Shown one piece after another: positions 28,491 to 37,452 of a DNA stretch of 64,000 nt. This DNA comes from Chloroflexota bacterium. Its GTDB lineage: Bacteria > Chloroflexota > Limnocylindria > Limnocylindrales > CSP1-4. A program made the position numbers and the translations under genes. The notes under the pieces are model-generated. The model searched no databases, was not told the origin of the DNA, and worked only from the letters and a program-made list of their open reading frames with translations. Each line of letters opens with the position of its first letter. Positions within the stretch are counted from its first letter, which is position 1. The stretch covers positions 1-64,000 of the forward strand of contig JAICUI010000008.1 of assembly GCA_025935925.1 (NCBI GenBank), written 5' to 3'.

Positions 28491-29354
28491 GTGGATGACG
28501 ACCTGCTGCCCATCGGGCGGTTCGCGCGGCTGACCGGGCTGACCGTCGGGGCCCTGCGCCACTACGACGACGAGGGCGTCCTCGCCCCGGCCGACGTCGA
28601 CGCGGCGACCGGCTACCGGCGGTACCGCCGGGACCAGCTGGCGACGGCCCGCGCGATCGCCGCGCTCCGGGACCTCGAGCTGTCGCTGCCGGCGATCCGG
28701 TCGCTGCTCGAGTCGGACGATCCGGCCGGTCGGCAGGCCATCCTCGGCGACGAGAAGCGACGCCTCGAGGCGAGGACCGCCCGGCTGCAGCGGGCCCTGC
28801 ATCGGCTCTCGATGCTCGCGAACGACACGACATCGGCCTCGTCGCCCTCCCCGACCCACGATCACGAGGTGCTCACCGTGCCCACGCCGCCCACGCCGCC
28901 CACGCTCGATCCGGCGATCCATCGCCAGCTCGGCGCCGGCCTCTACAACCGCACCTGGGACCTCATGGAGCTCGAGGACCGGACGGCCGACCAGGACGAC
29001 GAGATGGTCGACACCGCCCACGCCTCGGCCTGGCACTGGCGACAGGTGGGCACCGAGGCGAACGCCTCGCGCGCCCACTGGATCCTGTCCCGGGTGTACG
29101 CCGTGCTCGGCCGCGGCCAGGAGGCGCTGTACCACGCCCGCCGCCAGAACGAGATCATCGAGCTCGGCGGCGAGGGCTTCGAGCCGTGGGACGCCCCGTC
29201 GGGCGCCGAGGCCATGGCGCGCGCCCTGGCGCTCGCCGGCGACAAAGCCGGGGCCGCCGAATGGAAGGCCAGGGCGTCCCGGCTCGTGACGGCCATCCCG
29301 GCGGCGGAGGACCGCGCCGTCATCGAGAACGACATCGCGACGATCCCCGTGTGA
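28491..29354 (+). CDS. MerR-family transcriptional regulator
   Basis: LLPIGRFARLTGLTVGALRHYDDEGVLAPADVDAATGYRRYRRDQLATARAIAALRDLELSLPAIRSLLES. Confidence 0.87.
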   Translation: MDDDLLPIGRFARLTGLTVGALRHYDDEGVLAPADVDAATGYRRYRRDQLATARAIAALRDLELSLPAIRSLLESDDPAGRQAILGDEKRRLEARTARLQRALHRLSMLANDTTSASSPSPTHDHEVLTVPTPPTPPTLDPAIHRQLGAGLYNRTWDLMELEDRTADQDDEMVDTAHASAWHWRQVGTEANASRAHWILSRVYAVLGRGQEALYHARRQNEIIELGGEGFEPWDAPSGAEAMARALALAGDKAGAAEWKARASRLVTAIPAAEDRAVIENDIATIPV

Positions 29355-29411
29355 CCCGGATTGGGCGCCGCGGCGGGCATCGCGTAGCCTCTTGCCATCG
29401 CAGGAGCCCCG

Positions 29412-30629
29412 ATGCCCGACCCGACACCAACCCCCGCCGCGAACGCCTCGTCGTCCACCCCGCACGCGGCGACGGTCGAGTTCGACCACGTCACGAAGAC
29501 GTACGACCCGCGAGCCGCGAAGGCGGGCGCGCCGGGCGCGGTCAACGATCTGTCGCTGTCGATCCCGGCCGGCAGGATCTGCGTCCTCGTCGGCCCGTCG
29601 GGCTGCGGCAAGACGACCTCGCTGAAGATGGTCAACCGGCTCATCGAGCCGACGAAGGGCCGGATCCTCCTCGATGGGGTCGACGTCGCGACGCGCGACG
29701 TCACCGAGCTCCGCCGGGGCATCGGGTACGTCATCCAGCAGACGGGGCTGTTCCCCCACCAGACGATCGAGGACAACGTCGCCACCGTGCCGCGTCTCCT
29801 GGGCTGGCCGAAGGCGCGCCAGAAGGAACGCGCCCAGGAGCTGCTCGGCGTCGTCGGGCTGGATCCGTCGCGCTACGCGCGCCGCTACCCGGCCCAGCTC
29901 TCGGGCGGCGAGCGGCAGCGCGTCGGCGTCGCGCGGGCCCTCGCCGCGGACCCGCCGGTCATGCTCATGGACGAGCCGTTCGGCGCCGTGGACCCGATCG
30001 TCCGCGAGCGCCTCCAGAACGAGTTCCTGCGGCTCCAGGAGCAGCTCGCCAAGACGATCCTGTTCGTCACCCACGACATCGACGAGGCGATCAAGCTCGG
30101 CGACGTGGTCGCGGTGTTCCGCGACGGGGGCATCGTCGAGCAGTTCGCGCCGCCGGCGGAGATCCTCGCCGCGCCGGCGTCGGAGTTCGTCGCCCGGTTC
30201 GTCGGGGCGGACCGCGGCCTCAAGCGGCTGTCGCTGACGAGGGTCAACGACGTGGAGCTGGGTCACGCGCCGACGGCACGTGCGGGCGACGGCGCCGCCG
30301 ACGCCCGCGAGCGGACGCGGCGGAACGAGCTGCCGTACCTGCTGCTGCTCGACGCGGAGGACCGGCCGATCGGCTGGGTCGACGAGGCGCGGCTCCCGGC
30401 CGAGGGGCAGCTCGGCGACCGGCTCGTGAGCGCGACGTCGCCGCTCCTCGACCGTCGCACGACGCTGAAGGACGCGCTCTCGATGCTGCTCGACGCCGAC
30501 GTCCAGATCGGCGTCGTCGTCGATCGCCGGGGCGCGTACCGCGGGATCATCACCGTCGAGCAGATCGCCGGGTTCACGCGCGAGACGGCGCGCGAGGCGC
30601 AGGTCCGCGCCGACGCGGCGACAGGATGA
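29412..30629 (+). CDS. opuCA: osmoprotectant/glycine betaine ABC transporter ATP-binding protein
   Basis: VGPSGCGKTTSLKMVNRLIEPTKGRILLDG, LSGGERQRVGVARALAADPPVMLMDEPFGAVDPI; C-terminal CBS-like region. Confidence 0.9.
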   Translation: MPDPTPTPAANASSSTPHAATVEFDHVTKTYDPRAAKAGAPGAVNDLSLSIPAGRICVLVGPSGCGKTTSLKMVNRLIEPTKGRILLDGVDVATRDVTELRRGIGYVIQQTGLFPHQTIEDNVATVPRLLGWPKARQKERAQELLGVVGLDPSRYARRYPAQLSGGERQRVGVARALAADPPVMLMDEPFGAVDPIVRERLQNEFLRLQEQLAKTILFVTHDIDEAIKLGDVVAVFRDGGIVEQFAPPAEILAAPASEFVARFVGADRGLKRLSLTRVNDVELGHAPTARAGDGAADARERTRRNELPYLLLLDAEDRPIGWVDEARLPAEGQLGDRLVSATSPLLDRRTTLKDALSMLLDADVQIGVVVDRRGAYRGIITVEQIAGFTRETAREAQVRADAATG

Positions 30630-31330
30630 TCGACTGGGGCTGGGTCGTCGACCACCTCGACGACCTCGCCGGCCGCACGATCCAGCACCTCGGCTTCGCC
30701 GTCGCGGCGCTCGCCATCGGGTTCGCCATCGCGTTCGCGCTGTCGCTGTGGTCGCTGCGGCAGCGGCGTGTCTACGCGCCGATCATCGGCTTCACCGGGA
30801 TCCTGTACACGATTCCCAGCCTCGCGCTGTTCGCGGCGATGGTTCCGATCACGGGGCTGTCCGTCCTCACGGCGATCATCCCGCTCGTCCTGTACACGCT
30901 CCTGATCCTCGTGCGCAACATCGTCGCGGGCTTCGATGCCGTGCCGGCCGACGTCGAGGAGGCGGCGAACGGGATGGGGTACACGCGCCGTGCCCGGCTG
31001 CGGGCCGTGGAGCTGCCGCTCGCCCTGCCACTGATCGTCGCGGGCGTGCGCGTCGCGAGCGTCTCGACGATCGGGCTGGTGACGATCACCGGGGCGCTGG
31101 GCGACCGGTTCGGCGGCCTCGGCTTCTTCATCTTCGAGGGGTATCGCCGCAGCTTCCCGACGGAGATCCTGTTCGGCGCCATCCCGGCCATGGTGCTGGC
31201 CGTTGCGGTGGACCTGGCGCTCGTCGCCGTCCAGGGGCGCTTGACCCCCTGGACGCGCGCCGAGGTTCAGCCCGGGATGAGCTCGCTCGACCCGGTGACC
31301 GCCGACGACGTCGCCCCGAAGGCCGCCTGA
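30626..31330 (+). CDS. opuCB: osmoprotectant ABC transporter permease
   Basis: IPSLALFAAMVPITGLSVLTAIIPLVLYTLLILVRNIVAGFDAVPADVEEAANGMGYT. Confidence 0.88.
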   Translation: MIDWGWVVDHLDDLAGRTIQHLGFAVAALAIGFAIAFALSLWSLRQRRVYAPIIGFTGILYTIPSLALFAAMVPITGLSVLTAIIPLVLYTLLILVRNIVAGFDAVPADVEEAANGMGYTRRARLRAVELPLALPLIVAGVRVASVSTIGLVTITGALGDRFGGLGFFIFEGYRRSFPTEILFGAIPAMVLAVAVDLALVAVQGRLTPWTRAEVQPGMSSLDPVTADDVAPKAA

Positions 31331-32067
31331 TGGGCATCATCGGCGACGTCATCGCCTGGCTGACCGATCCGGCGCACTGGACCGGGCCGTCCGGAATCCC
31401 GACGCGCGTCGCGGAGCATCTGGCGATCAGCCTCGCAGCGCTGGTGATCGCGTCGCTCATCGCGCTGCCCATCGGGCTGTACGTGGGCCACACGCGGCGC
31501 GGCGGGCAGAGCGCCGTCAACGTCGCCAATCTCGCGCGGGCCATCCCGTCCCTGGCGCTCATCGGCATCGCGGTTCCGATCACCGTGCTGGTCGACCCGC
31601 AGGTCGGGTTCAAGGTCCTGCCGACGCTGATCGCGATGATCGTCCTCGGCATCCCCCCGATCCTCATCAACACGTACACCGGGATCACGGAGGTCGATCG
31701 CGACCTCACCGAGGCCGCGAACGGGATGGGACTCACGTCGCGCCAGGTCCTCACAGGCGTGGAGCTGCCGCTCGCCGCGTCGGTGATCATGGCCGGCATC
31801 GGATCCGCCGCCGTCCAGATCATCGCAACGGCGACGCTGGGGGCGATCTTCGGCTTCGGCGGCCTCGGGTCGTATCTCGTGCAGGGCATCGCGCAGAACG
31901 ACGACGCGATGCTGTTCTCGGGCGTCGTCCTCGTGGCGGCACTCGCCGTGGGCGCCGAGGCGGCCTTCGGGTTCCTCGGCCGGGCCCTCAGGCCGCACGA
32001 GGTTGACACGGCGACGCCGGCGTTGCTCGAACCCAGCCAGCCTGAGGGCACGCCCGCTGTGGGTTGA
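31330..32067 (+). CDS. opuCD: osmoprotectant ABC transporter permease
   Basis: IPSLALIGIAVPITVLVDPQVGFKVLPTLIAMIVLGIPPILINTYTGITEVDRDLTEAANGMGLT. Confidence 0.88.
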   Translation: MGIIGDVIAWLTDPAHWTGPSGIPTRVAEHLAISLAALVIASLIALPIGLYVGHTRRGGQSAVNVANLARAIPSLALIGIAVPITVLVDPQVGFKVLPTLIAMIVLGIPPILINTYTGITEVDRDLTEAANGMGLTSRQVLTGVELPLAASVIMAGIGSAAVQIIATATLGAIFGFGGLGSYLVQGIAQNDDAMLFSGVVLVAALAVGAEAAFGFLGRALRPHEVDTATPALLEPSQPEGTPAVG

Positions 32068-32114
32068 ACCGCGGCGAACCGCGCTGCGTACCAGTGCTGC
32101 GAGGCAGGCGCGAC

Positions 32115-32138
32115 ACCGGTCCGGGGTTCCGGACAGGT
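32115..32138 (+). other. stem-loop between permease and binding-protein genes
   Basis: ACCGGTCCGG-GGTT-CCGGACAGGT, one mismatch in the stem. Confidence 0.5.
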
Positions 32139-32208
32139 TTCGGCACGTGCCTTGCTAAGGTTCCCCGCGTGGCCGGCGAATCCGGCTGGTATCAGGAGAG
32201 GAGACCCA

Positions 32209-33132
32209 ATGCGGTTTTCCCGCAGGCTCGCCCTCGGGGCGTCGATGCTCGCGCTGGTCATCGTGGCTGCCGCGTGTTCGACGGGTGGGGGCAGCGCCAG
32301 CAAGCCCACGGTCAAGGTTGGATCGGATGGCTTCGACGAAGCCAAGATCATGGCCGAGGCCTACGCCCAGGTCCTCGAGGCGAACGGCTACACCGTCAAT
32401 CGCGACGGCATCGGTCTCGGCGCCCGCAAGGTGACCGCGCCGGCGCTCGAGAGCGGCCAGATCGACCTCAAGCCCGAGTACATCGGGTCCGGCCTGTCCT
32501 ACTACGACCCGACGAAGGCCACCGGTGACCCCAAGAACAACCAGCAGCAGCTGCAGACGATCCTCACCGGCAAGGGCGGCGGGATCACCGTGCTCGACTA
32601 CACGCCGGCGCAGGACCAGAACGCGTTCGTCGTCCGCAAGGACACGGCGGATCAGCTGAAGCTCACGAAGATGAGCGACGTCGCCGCCGTCCAGGGCCAG
32701 CTCAAGCTCGGCCTGGCGACCGACTGCCCGACCAACCCGGTCTGCGGCAAGGCCCTCAAGGACGCCTACGGGATCGACACGAGCGCGGCGACGCTGCTCG
32801 ATGCCTGCTCGACGCCGATGGCCGACGCCCTCAAGGCCAAGACCATCGACCTCGGCGAGCTGTGCTCGACCCAGCCGGACATCATCGTCAACAACTTCGT
32901 CCTGCTCCAGGACGACAAGCAGACCCAGCCGGCCGACAACATCAGCCCGCTGGTTCGCAACGACTTCCTGGCCAAGACCGACAAGGCCGCGTTCAGCAAG
33001 CTGCTCAACGACCTGTCGGCCAAGATCGACACGCCGACGCTCGCCGACCTGTACAAGCAGGTCAGCGTCGACAAGAAGGACATCAAGGACGTCGTCTCGA
33101 CGTTCCTGAAGGCTCAGGGCCTCGTGAAGTAG
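32209..33132 (+). CDS. opuCC: osmoprotectant ABC transporter substrate-binding lipoprotein
   Basis: VIVAAACSTGG lipobox; KVGSDGFDEAKIMAEAYAQVLEANGYTVNRDGIGLGARKVTAPALESGQIDLKPEYIGSGL. Confidence 0.9.
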   Translation: MRFSRRLALGASMLALVIVAAACSTGGGSASKPTVKVGSDGFDEAKIMAEAYAQVLEANGYTVNRDGIGLGARKVTAPALESGQIDLKPEYIGSGLSYYDPTKATGDPKNNQQQLQTILTGKGGGITVLDYTPAQDQNAFVVRKDTADQLKLTKMSDVAAVQGQLKLGLATDCPTNPVCGKALKDAYGIDTSAATLLDACSTPMADALKAKTIDLGELCSTQPDIIVNNFVLLQDDKQTQPADNISPLVRNDFLAKTDKAAFSKLLNDLSAKIDTPTLADLYKQVSVDKKDIKDVVSTFLKAQGLVK

Positions 33133-33156
33133 GGTCCCGACCCGCTCCGCGACCTC

Positions 33157-33186
33157 CGAGACCCCGGTCGATCGGCCGGGGTCTCG
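33157..33186 (+). terminator. stem-loop terminator of the opuC-like operon
   Basis: CGAGACCCCGG-TCGATCGG-CCGGGGTCTCG. Confidence 0.75.
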
Positions 33187-33306
33187 TCGCGTCCGGCGCT
33201 CGCCTTGGCGTCGCCGGCGCCGGCGCGGGCGTCGCCGGCGTGTCCCCCCGCCGCTCGGAGCGTTCCTCGCGATCCGCCGAGGTTCCGCACGCCCGCCGGG
33301 ACATCA

Positions 33307-33695
33307 CTCCCTCACACGATGACACTCGCGGCATCGCTGCCAAAGCCGTCCGCGCGATCCGGGGGTTGCTCCTCGTCATTTCGGAGGCTGGTGACCGTTG
33401 TCCACGAACCGTGACGACGCCGAGGTCCCGAACCGCCCGAGCGACGGACGTCGAGCGTGGGACACGCTCCGGAAGCTTCGGGGCGGGTGCCCGACACGTT
33501 GCCAACGATCGTGCGACGTGGATACCGGTCGGCAGCTTCGGAACTGGTGGTTGGCGCTCGGCCGCGACGCGCGACCGGCGACCCGCAGTGCGCGACCCGG
33601 GACCGGCGACCCGCGACGCGCGACCGGCGACTCCCGACCCGCGGCGCGCGACCCCGCCCTGCGACCGATGACGCGAGTGTCATCACGTCGACGAG
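33307..33695. repeat. non-coding block bounded by imperfect terminal inverted repeats
   Basis: GATGACACTCGCG (33318-33330) and its exact reverse complement CGCGAGTGTCATC (33672-33684); extended match 22/29. Confidence 0.55.
33569..33654. repeat. degenerate GCGCGACCGGCGACCCGC-type tandem repeat
   Basis: GCGCGACCGGCGACCCGC AGT GCGCGACCCGG GACCGGCGACCCGCGAC GCGCGACCGGCGACTCCCGACCCGCG GCGCGACCCC. Confidence 0.7.
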
Positions 33696-33754
33696 GTGGT
33701 TGCCGACGACCTGCGAGAACCGCGAGATTCGGCGGCGTCCGGGGGCCACCGGGC

Positions 33755-34768
33755 TCACCGATCGGACGCCCGCGCCTCCGCCGGTATCGGGGCCGCATCT
33801 GGCTCGAGGACAGCCGCCCGTTGTCGGCGCGGACCCGCGACGAACGCGACGGCCCCGCCGATCGACGTCACCGCCAGGGTCGCGAGGTGGACCAGGATCG
33901 CGAACGCGAGCGCGGGCTCGCGGTCGATGCCCACGGAGTGCGCGATCGTGACCGCGGCGAGCTCGAACGTCCCGACGTAGCCCGGACCGGCCGGCACCGC
34001 CGTCGCGAGGTTCGTCCCGGCGGCGAGGAGCGCGGCCTGTCCCAGCGTCGGCTCGACGCCGACGGCCTGCGCGGCCGCCGCGAACGCGAGGACCGTGCAC
34101 GACCAGGAGGCCACCGACAGCGCGACCGCGATGAGCATCGGCCGGACGTTGCTCGCCACCGCGAGCCCGTCGCGCAGCCGGACGAGGACGTGCCGGACCC
34201 TCGGCCACCGGCCGAGGAACTCGCGGACCCGTTCGGCGCCCGGCAGCCGGTGCGCGTAGATCCCGACCGCGACGCCGACGACGAGCAGCGAGGTCAACGC
34301 GAACCCGACGAGGACCGCCGAGGCCACGATCCCCCGCACCGACAGGACGAGGATCGCGACGGCCGCGATCGACACGACGACCATCGTGTCGACGATCCGC
34401 TCGATGACGATCGTGCCGAGGATCATCGACCGGGAGAGGCCGGTCCTCGTCCCGAGGTCGTGGCTGCGGACCACCTCCCCGAGCCGCGCCGGCAGCACGT
34501 TGTTGGCGAGATACCCGACGAGCAGCGACGCGAGGGCCGTCCCGTACGGCACCGCCGCGAGCGGCGACAGCAGGACCCGCCAGCGCAGGGCCCGCAGCAG
34601 CACGTCGAGCACCACGAACGCCAGCAGCGCGACGATCCAGCGCGGATCGGCCGTCTTGAGCGTCTCCCACGCCGCGGCGACGTCGACCGACCTGCCGACG
34701 ATGAACAGCGCGACGATCGAGATGGCGACCCCGATCGCCGCCCGGCCGAGCCCGCGGCGGAACCGCAT
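33755..34768 (-). CDS. flippase-like integral membrane protein (lysylphosphatidylglycerol synthase TM region/UPF0104 family)
   Basis: LLRALRWRVLLSPLAAVPYGTALASLLVGYLANNVLPARLGEVVRSHDLGTRTGLSRSMILGTIVIERIVD...AVPAGPGYVGTFELAAV. Confidence 0.9.
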   Translation of the reverse strand: MRFRRGLGRAAIGVAISIVALFIVGRSVDVAAAWETLKTADPRWIVALLAFVVLDVLLRALRWRVLLSPLAAVPYGTALASLLVGYLANNVLPARLGEVVRSHDLGTRTGLSRSMILGTIVIERIVDTMVVVSIAAVAILVLSVRGIVASAVLVGFALTSLLVVGVAVGIYAHRLPGAERVREFLGRWPRVRHVLVRLRDGLAVASNVRPMLIAVALSVASWSCTVLAFAAAAQAVGVEPTLGQAALLAAGTNLATAVPAGPGYVGTFELAAVTIAHSVGIDREPALAFAILVHLATLAVTSIGGAVAFVAGPRRQRAAVLEPDAAPIPAEARASDR

Positions 34769-34770
34769 CG

Positions 34771-35541
34771 TCAGGCGGCTCGGGGCTCGCTCGTCGGGAC
34801 GCGCGGCCGGAGCTGCTCCGAGCGGCGGACGCCCGTCCGATGGAGCAGGTAGCGGAGGACGACGCGCAGCGTCGAGAGCCCGTACACGACGCTCCGCTTG
34901 AAGCCGACCGAGCTTGCCTCCTCGAAGTAGCGCGTCGGGACGGCGATCTCGGCGATCTTCAGGCCCCGCGCCGCCACGACCTGCGCGATGAGGTCCTGGT
35001 CGAACACGAAGTCGTCGGAGTTCAGGCGGTACGGGATCCGCTCCAGGAGGCGCCGGCTGTAGGCCCGCAGCCCCGTGTGGTATTCCGACAGGTGGAGGCC
35101 GAAGACCGCGTTCTCGACGCCCGTCAGGAACCGGTTCGAGACGTACTTCCACTTCGGCATGCCGCCGGCGAGCGGGTCGCCGAGAAACCGGGACCCGAGC
35201 ACCAGGTCGGCCTTGCCGGCGACGATCGGCGCGACGAGGTCTGGGATCCGGGTGGCGTCGTACTGGTAGTCGGGGTGGAGCATGACGACGACGTCGGCGC
35301 CCCACTCGAGCGCCCGGTCGTAGCAAGTCTTCTGGTTGCCGCCGTACCCGAGGTTCTGGCGATGGACGATGACCTCGAGCCCCAGCTTCTGGGCGATCTC
35401 GACGGTCTCGTCGCGCGACACGTCGTCGACCAGGATCACGTGGTCGACGAGGTCGTGCGGGATGTCGGCGTAGGTCCGTTCCAGCGTCTTCGCCGCGTTG
35501 TAGGCGGGCATGACGATCACGACCTTGGGCCTGTCGGGCAT
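34771..35541 (-). CDS. family 2 glycosyltransferase (dolichyl-phosphate mannosyltransferase-like)
   Basis: KVVIVMPAYNAAKTLERTYADIPHDLVDHVILVDDVSRDETVEIAQKL...VVMLHPDYQYD. Confidence 0.93.
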   Translation of the reverse strand: MPDRPKVVIVMPAYNAAKTLERTYADIPHDLVDHVILVDDVSRDETVEIAQKLGLEVIVHRQNLGYGGNQKTCYDRALEWGADVVVMLHPDYQYDATRIPDLVAPIVAGKADLVLGSRFLGDPLAGGMPKWKYVSNRFLTGVENAVFGLHLSEYHTGLRAYSRRLLERIPYRLNSDDFVFDQDLIAQVVAARGLKIAEIAVPTRYFEEASSVGFKRSVVYGLSTLRVVLRYLLHRTGVRRSEQLRPRVPTSEPRAA

Positions 35542-35652
35542 GCGCGCAACTCTACCCGAAGCCTGTCGCGGCGCAGCCCTCGTGCGCTGGTACGAACGTC
35601 ACCGCGGTGTCACCATCGACCGGTACGGTCGAGGCGAAGCCCAGGAGACACG

Positions 35653-36258
35653 ATGTTCGAGCGACTCTTCGGCGACCGGCGCGGCGACCCCGCCGTCGCC
35701 GACCGCGTTCCCCCCGGCCAGTACGTCACCGAGAAGTTTCCGGTCCTCCACTACGGCTCGGTCCCCAAGGTGGACGTCGCGACGTGGGACCTCCGCGTGT
35801 ATGGCGAGGTCGACAACCCGCTGAAGCTGACGTGGGACGAGTTCAAGGCCCTGCCGCGCAAGCAGGTGACGACCGACATCCACTGCGTGACCCGTTGGTC
35901 GAAGCTGGACACGCACTGGGAGGGCGTCGCCATCCAGACGATCCTCGAGCTGGCGCAGGTCCGGCCGTCGGCGACCCACGTGGTCGGCCATGCGGAGCAG
36001 GGCTACACGGCGAATCTGCCCCTCGGCGTGCTCGACGACGATGACGTCCTCCTCGCCGACACCTTCGACGGCAAGCCGCTCGACGCCGAGCACGGCTTTC
36101 CGATGCGGCTCATCGTCCCGAAGCGCTACTTCTGGAAGGGCCCGAAGTGGCTCCGGAGCCTCGAGTTCCTGAACCACGACGTGCCGGGGTTCTGGGAGCG
36201 CTACGGCTACCACAACGACGCGGACCCCTGGAAGGAAGAGCGATTCAGCTCCGATTGA
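35653..36258 (+). CDS. molybdopterin-dependent oxidoreductase (sulfite oxidase-like)
   Basis: WDLRVYGEVDNPLKLTWDEFKALPRKQVTTDIHCVTRWSKLDTHWEGVAIQTIL...PMRLIVPKRYFWKGPKWLRSLEFL. Confidence 0.93.
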   Translation: MFERLFGDRRGDPAVADRVPPGQYVTEKFPVLHYGSVPKVDVATWDLRVYGEVDNPLKLTWDEFKALPRKQVTTDIHCVTRWSKLDTHWEGVAIQTILELAQVRPSATHVVGHAEQGYTANLPLGVLDDDDVLLADTFDGKPLDAEHGFPMRLIVPKRYFWKGPKWLRSLEFLNHDVPGFWERYGYHNDADPWKEERFSSD

Positions 36259-36268
36259 GTCGCCTGCG

Positions 36269-37022
36269 TCAGCGCTCGCCGGCCCAGACGCCGACTGGCC
36301 GGAAGTCGAGCGGGACGTCGATCAGGATCAGCTCGGCCGCGAGGTTGGTTCGCGGCGTGAGGTCGGTGGGGTCGGTCACCTTCACGGCGTCGCCCGTCCG
36401 CAGCCGCTCTTCGTCGACCGTCACGCGGCCGTCGATCACGTAGAGGTAGCCGCCGCGCCCTGACGTGAACGCGTGATGCAGCTCGCCGCTGGCGGTCAGG
36501 TGTGCGACCAGTGCTCGTGCGTCCTGGGAGAGCTCGAGTCCCCCGGTGCCGGCCGGGCCCATGACCTGGAGCCATCGATCCGTGCGGTCGGCCAGCGTGT
36601 ACTGGCGCTGCTGGACGCGGGTCTCGAGGCCCGCCGTGCTGGGGAGGATCCAGAACTGGATGAACCGCAGCGGCGTGTCGGGCGACCCGTTCTTCTCCGA
36701 GTGCAGGTCCCCGCGATGCGAGAAGGTCATCACCTGCGCCGCCCCCGCTTCGAGCCGGCCATTGTTGCCTAGCGAGTCCGCGTGCAGGAACTGGCCGGAG
36801 ACGACGTAGGTCAGCGACTCGACGTCCTGGTGAGGATGGCGCGGCCACTCGGCGCCGGCGATGATCCGGTCATCGTTGAAGACCCGCAGCGCCCCGACGC
36901 CCATCTGCTCGGGATCGCGGTAGCGATCGAAGGAGAAGTGCCAGCGGGCGTCAAAACCAGCCGCCCTCCTCGTGCCAGATCGTGTCCGCCTCGCGGATGG
37001 TCGCGCCGGAAACCGTGCTCAT
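36269..37022 (-). pseudogene. pirin-family protein, frameshifted
   Basis: MSTVSGATIREADTIWHEEGGWF (ATG at 37022, stop at 36951) and DARWHFSFDRYRDPEQMGVGALRVFNDDRIIAGAEWPRHPHQDVESLTYVVSG join if one T is removed from TTTT at 36953-36956. Confidence 0.8.
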
Positions 37023-37108
37023 CGTGCCTCCCACCGACTGAGCCCGAGTATGAAGCACGTGGGGATGACGAGCGCTTCTCTTCGGACGGAGGGCATTCGG
37101 TCGGGCGG

Positions 37109-37440
37109 CTAGCCGATCGCGAGTGACAGGGTCGCAGCGGCCAGGTACAGCCCGAGGCCGTACACCGTGTGCGTCCCGAGATTCCGCAGCCTCGTGGCGG
37201 TCGGGTTCGGTGACCGCGATCCCGCGATACCGGCGCCCATCGCCGGCTGCATGACGAGCCATGGTGCGAGGATCGTCACAAGCCCGATGGCCAACGCCGG
37301 CCACACGGAGGGCGCTTCGAGCCAGTCCCATCCAACGAAGGCCAGCAGCACGGCAGCGAACGTGATGCCGATCGCGTAATGCGCGGTCCAGCCGATCAGC
37401 CGTTCCCCTCGGACCTGCGGCGAGGCTCCGATCCGCCGAT
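37109..37440 (-). pseudogene. DUF2938-family membrane protein, 5'-truncated
   Basis: VRGERLIGWTAHYAIGITFAAVLLAFVGW...PWLVMQPAMGAGIAGSRSPNPTATRLRNLGTHTVYGLGLYL; family similarity stops at about 37440. Confidence 0.65.
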
Positions 37441-37452
37441 CGACCGTCGTGG

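Noticed and set aside
33083-33671. Small ORFs on both strands in the opuC/flippase intergenic region
   Set aside because: Arg-rich, overlapping frames across repeats; no RBS or family similarity
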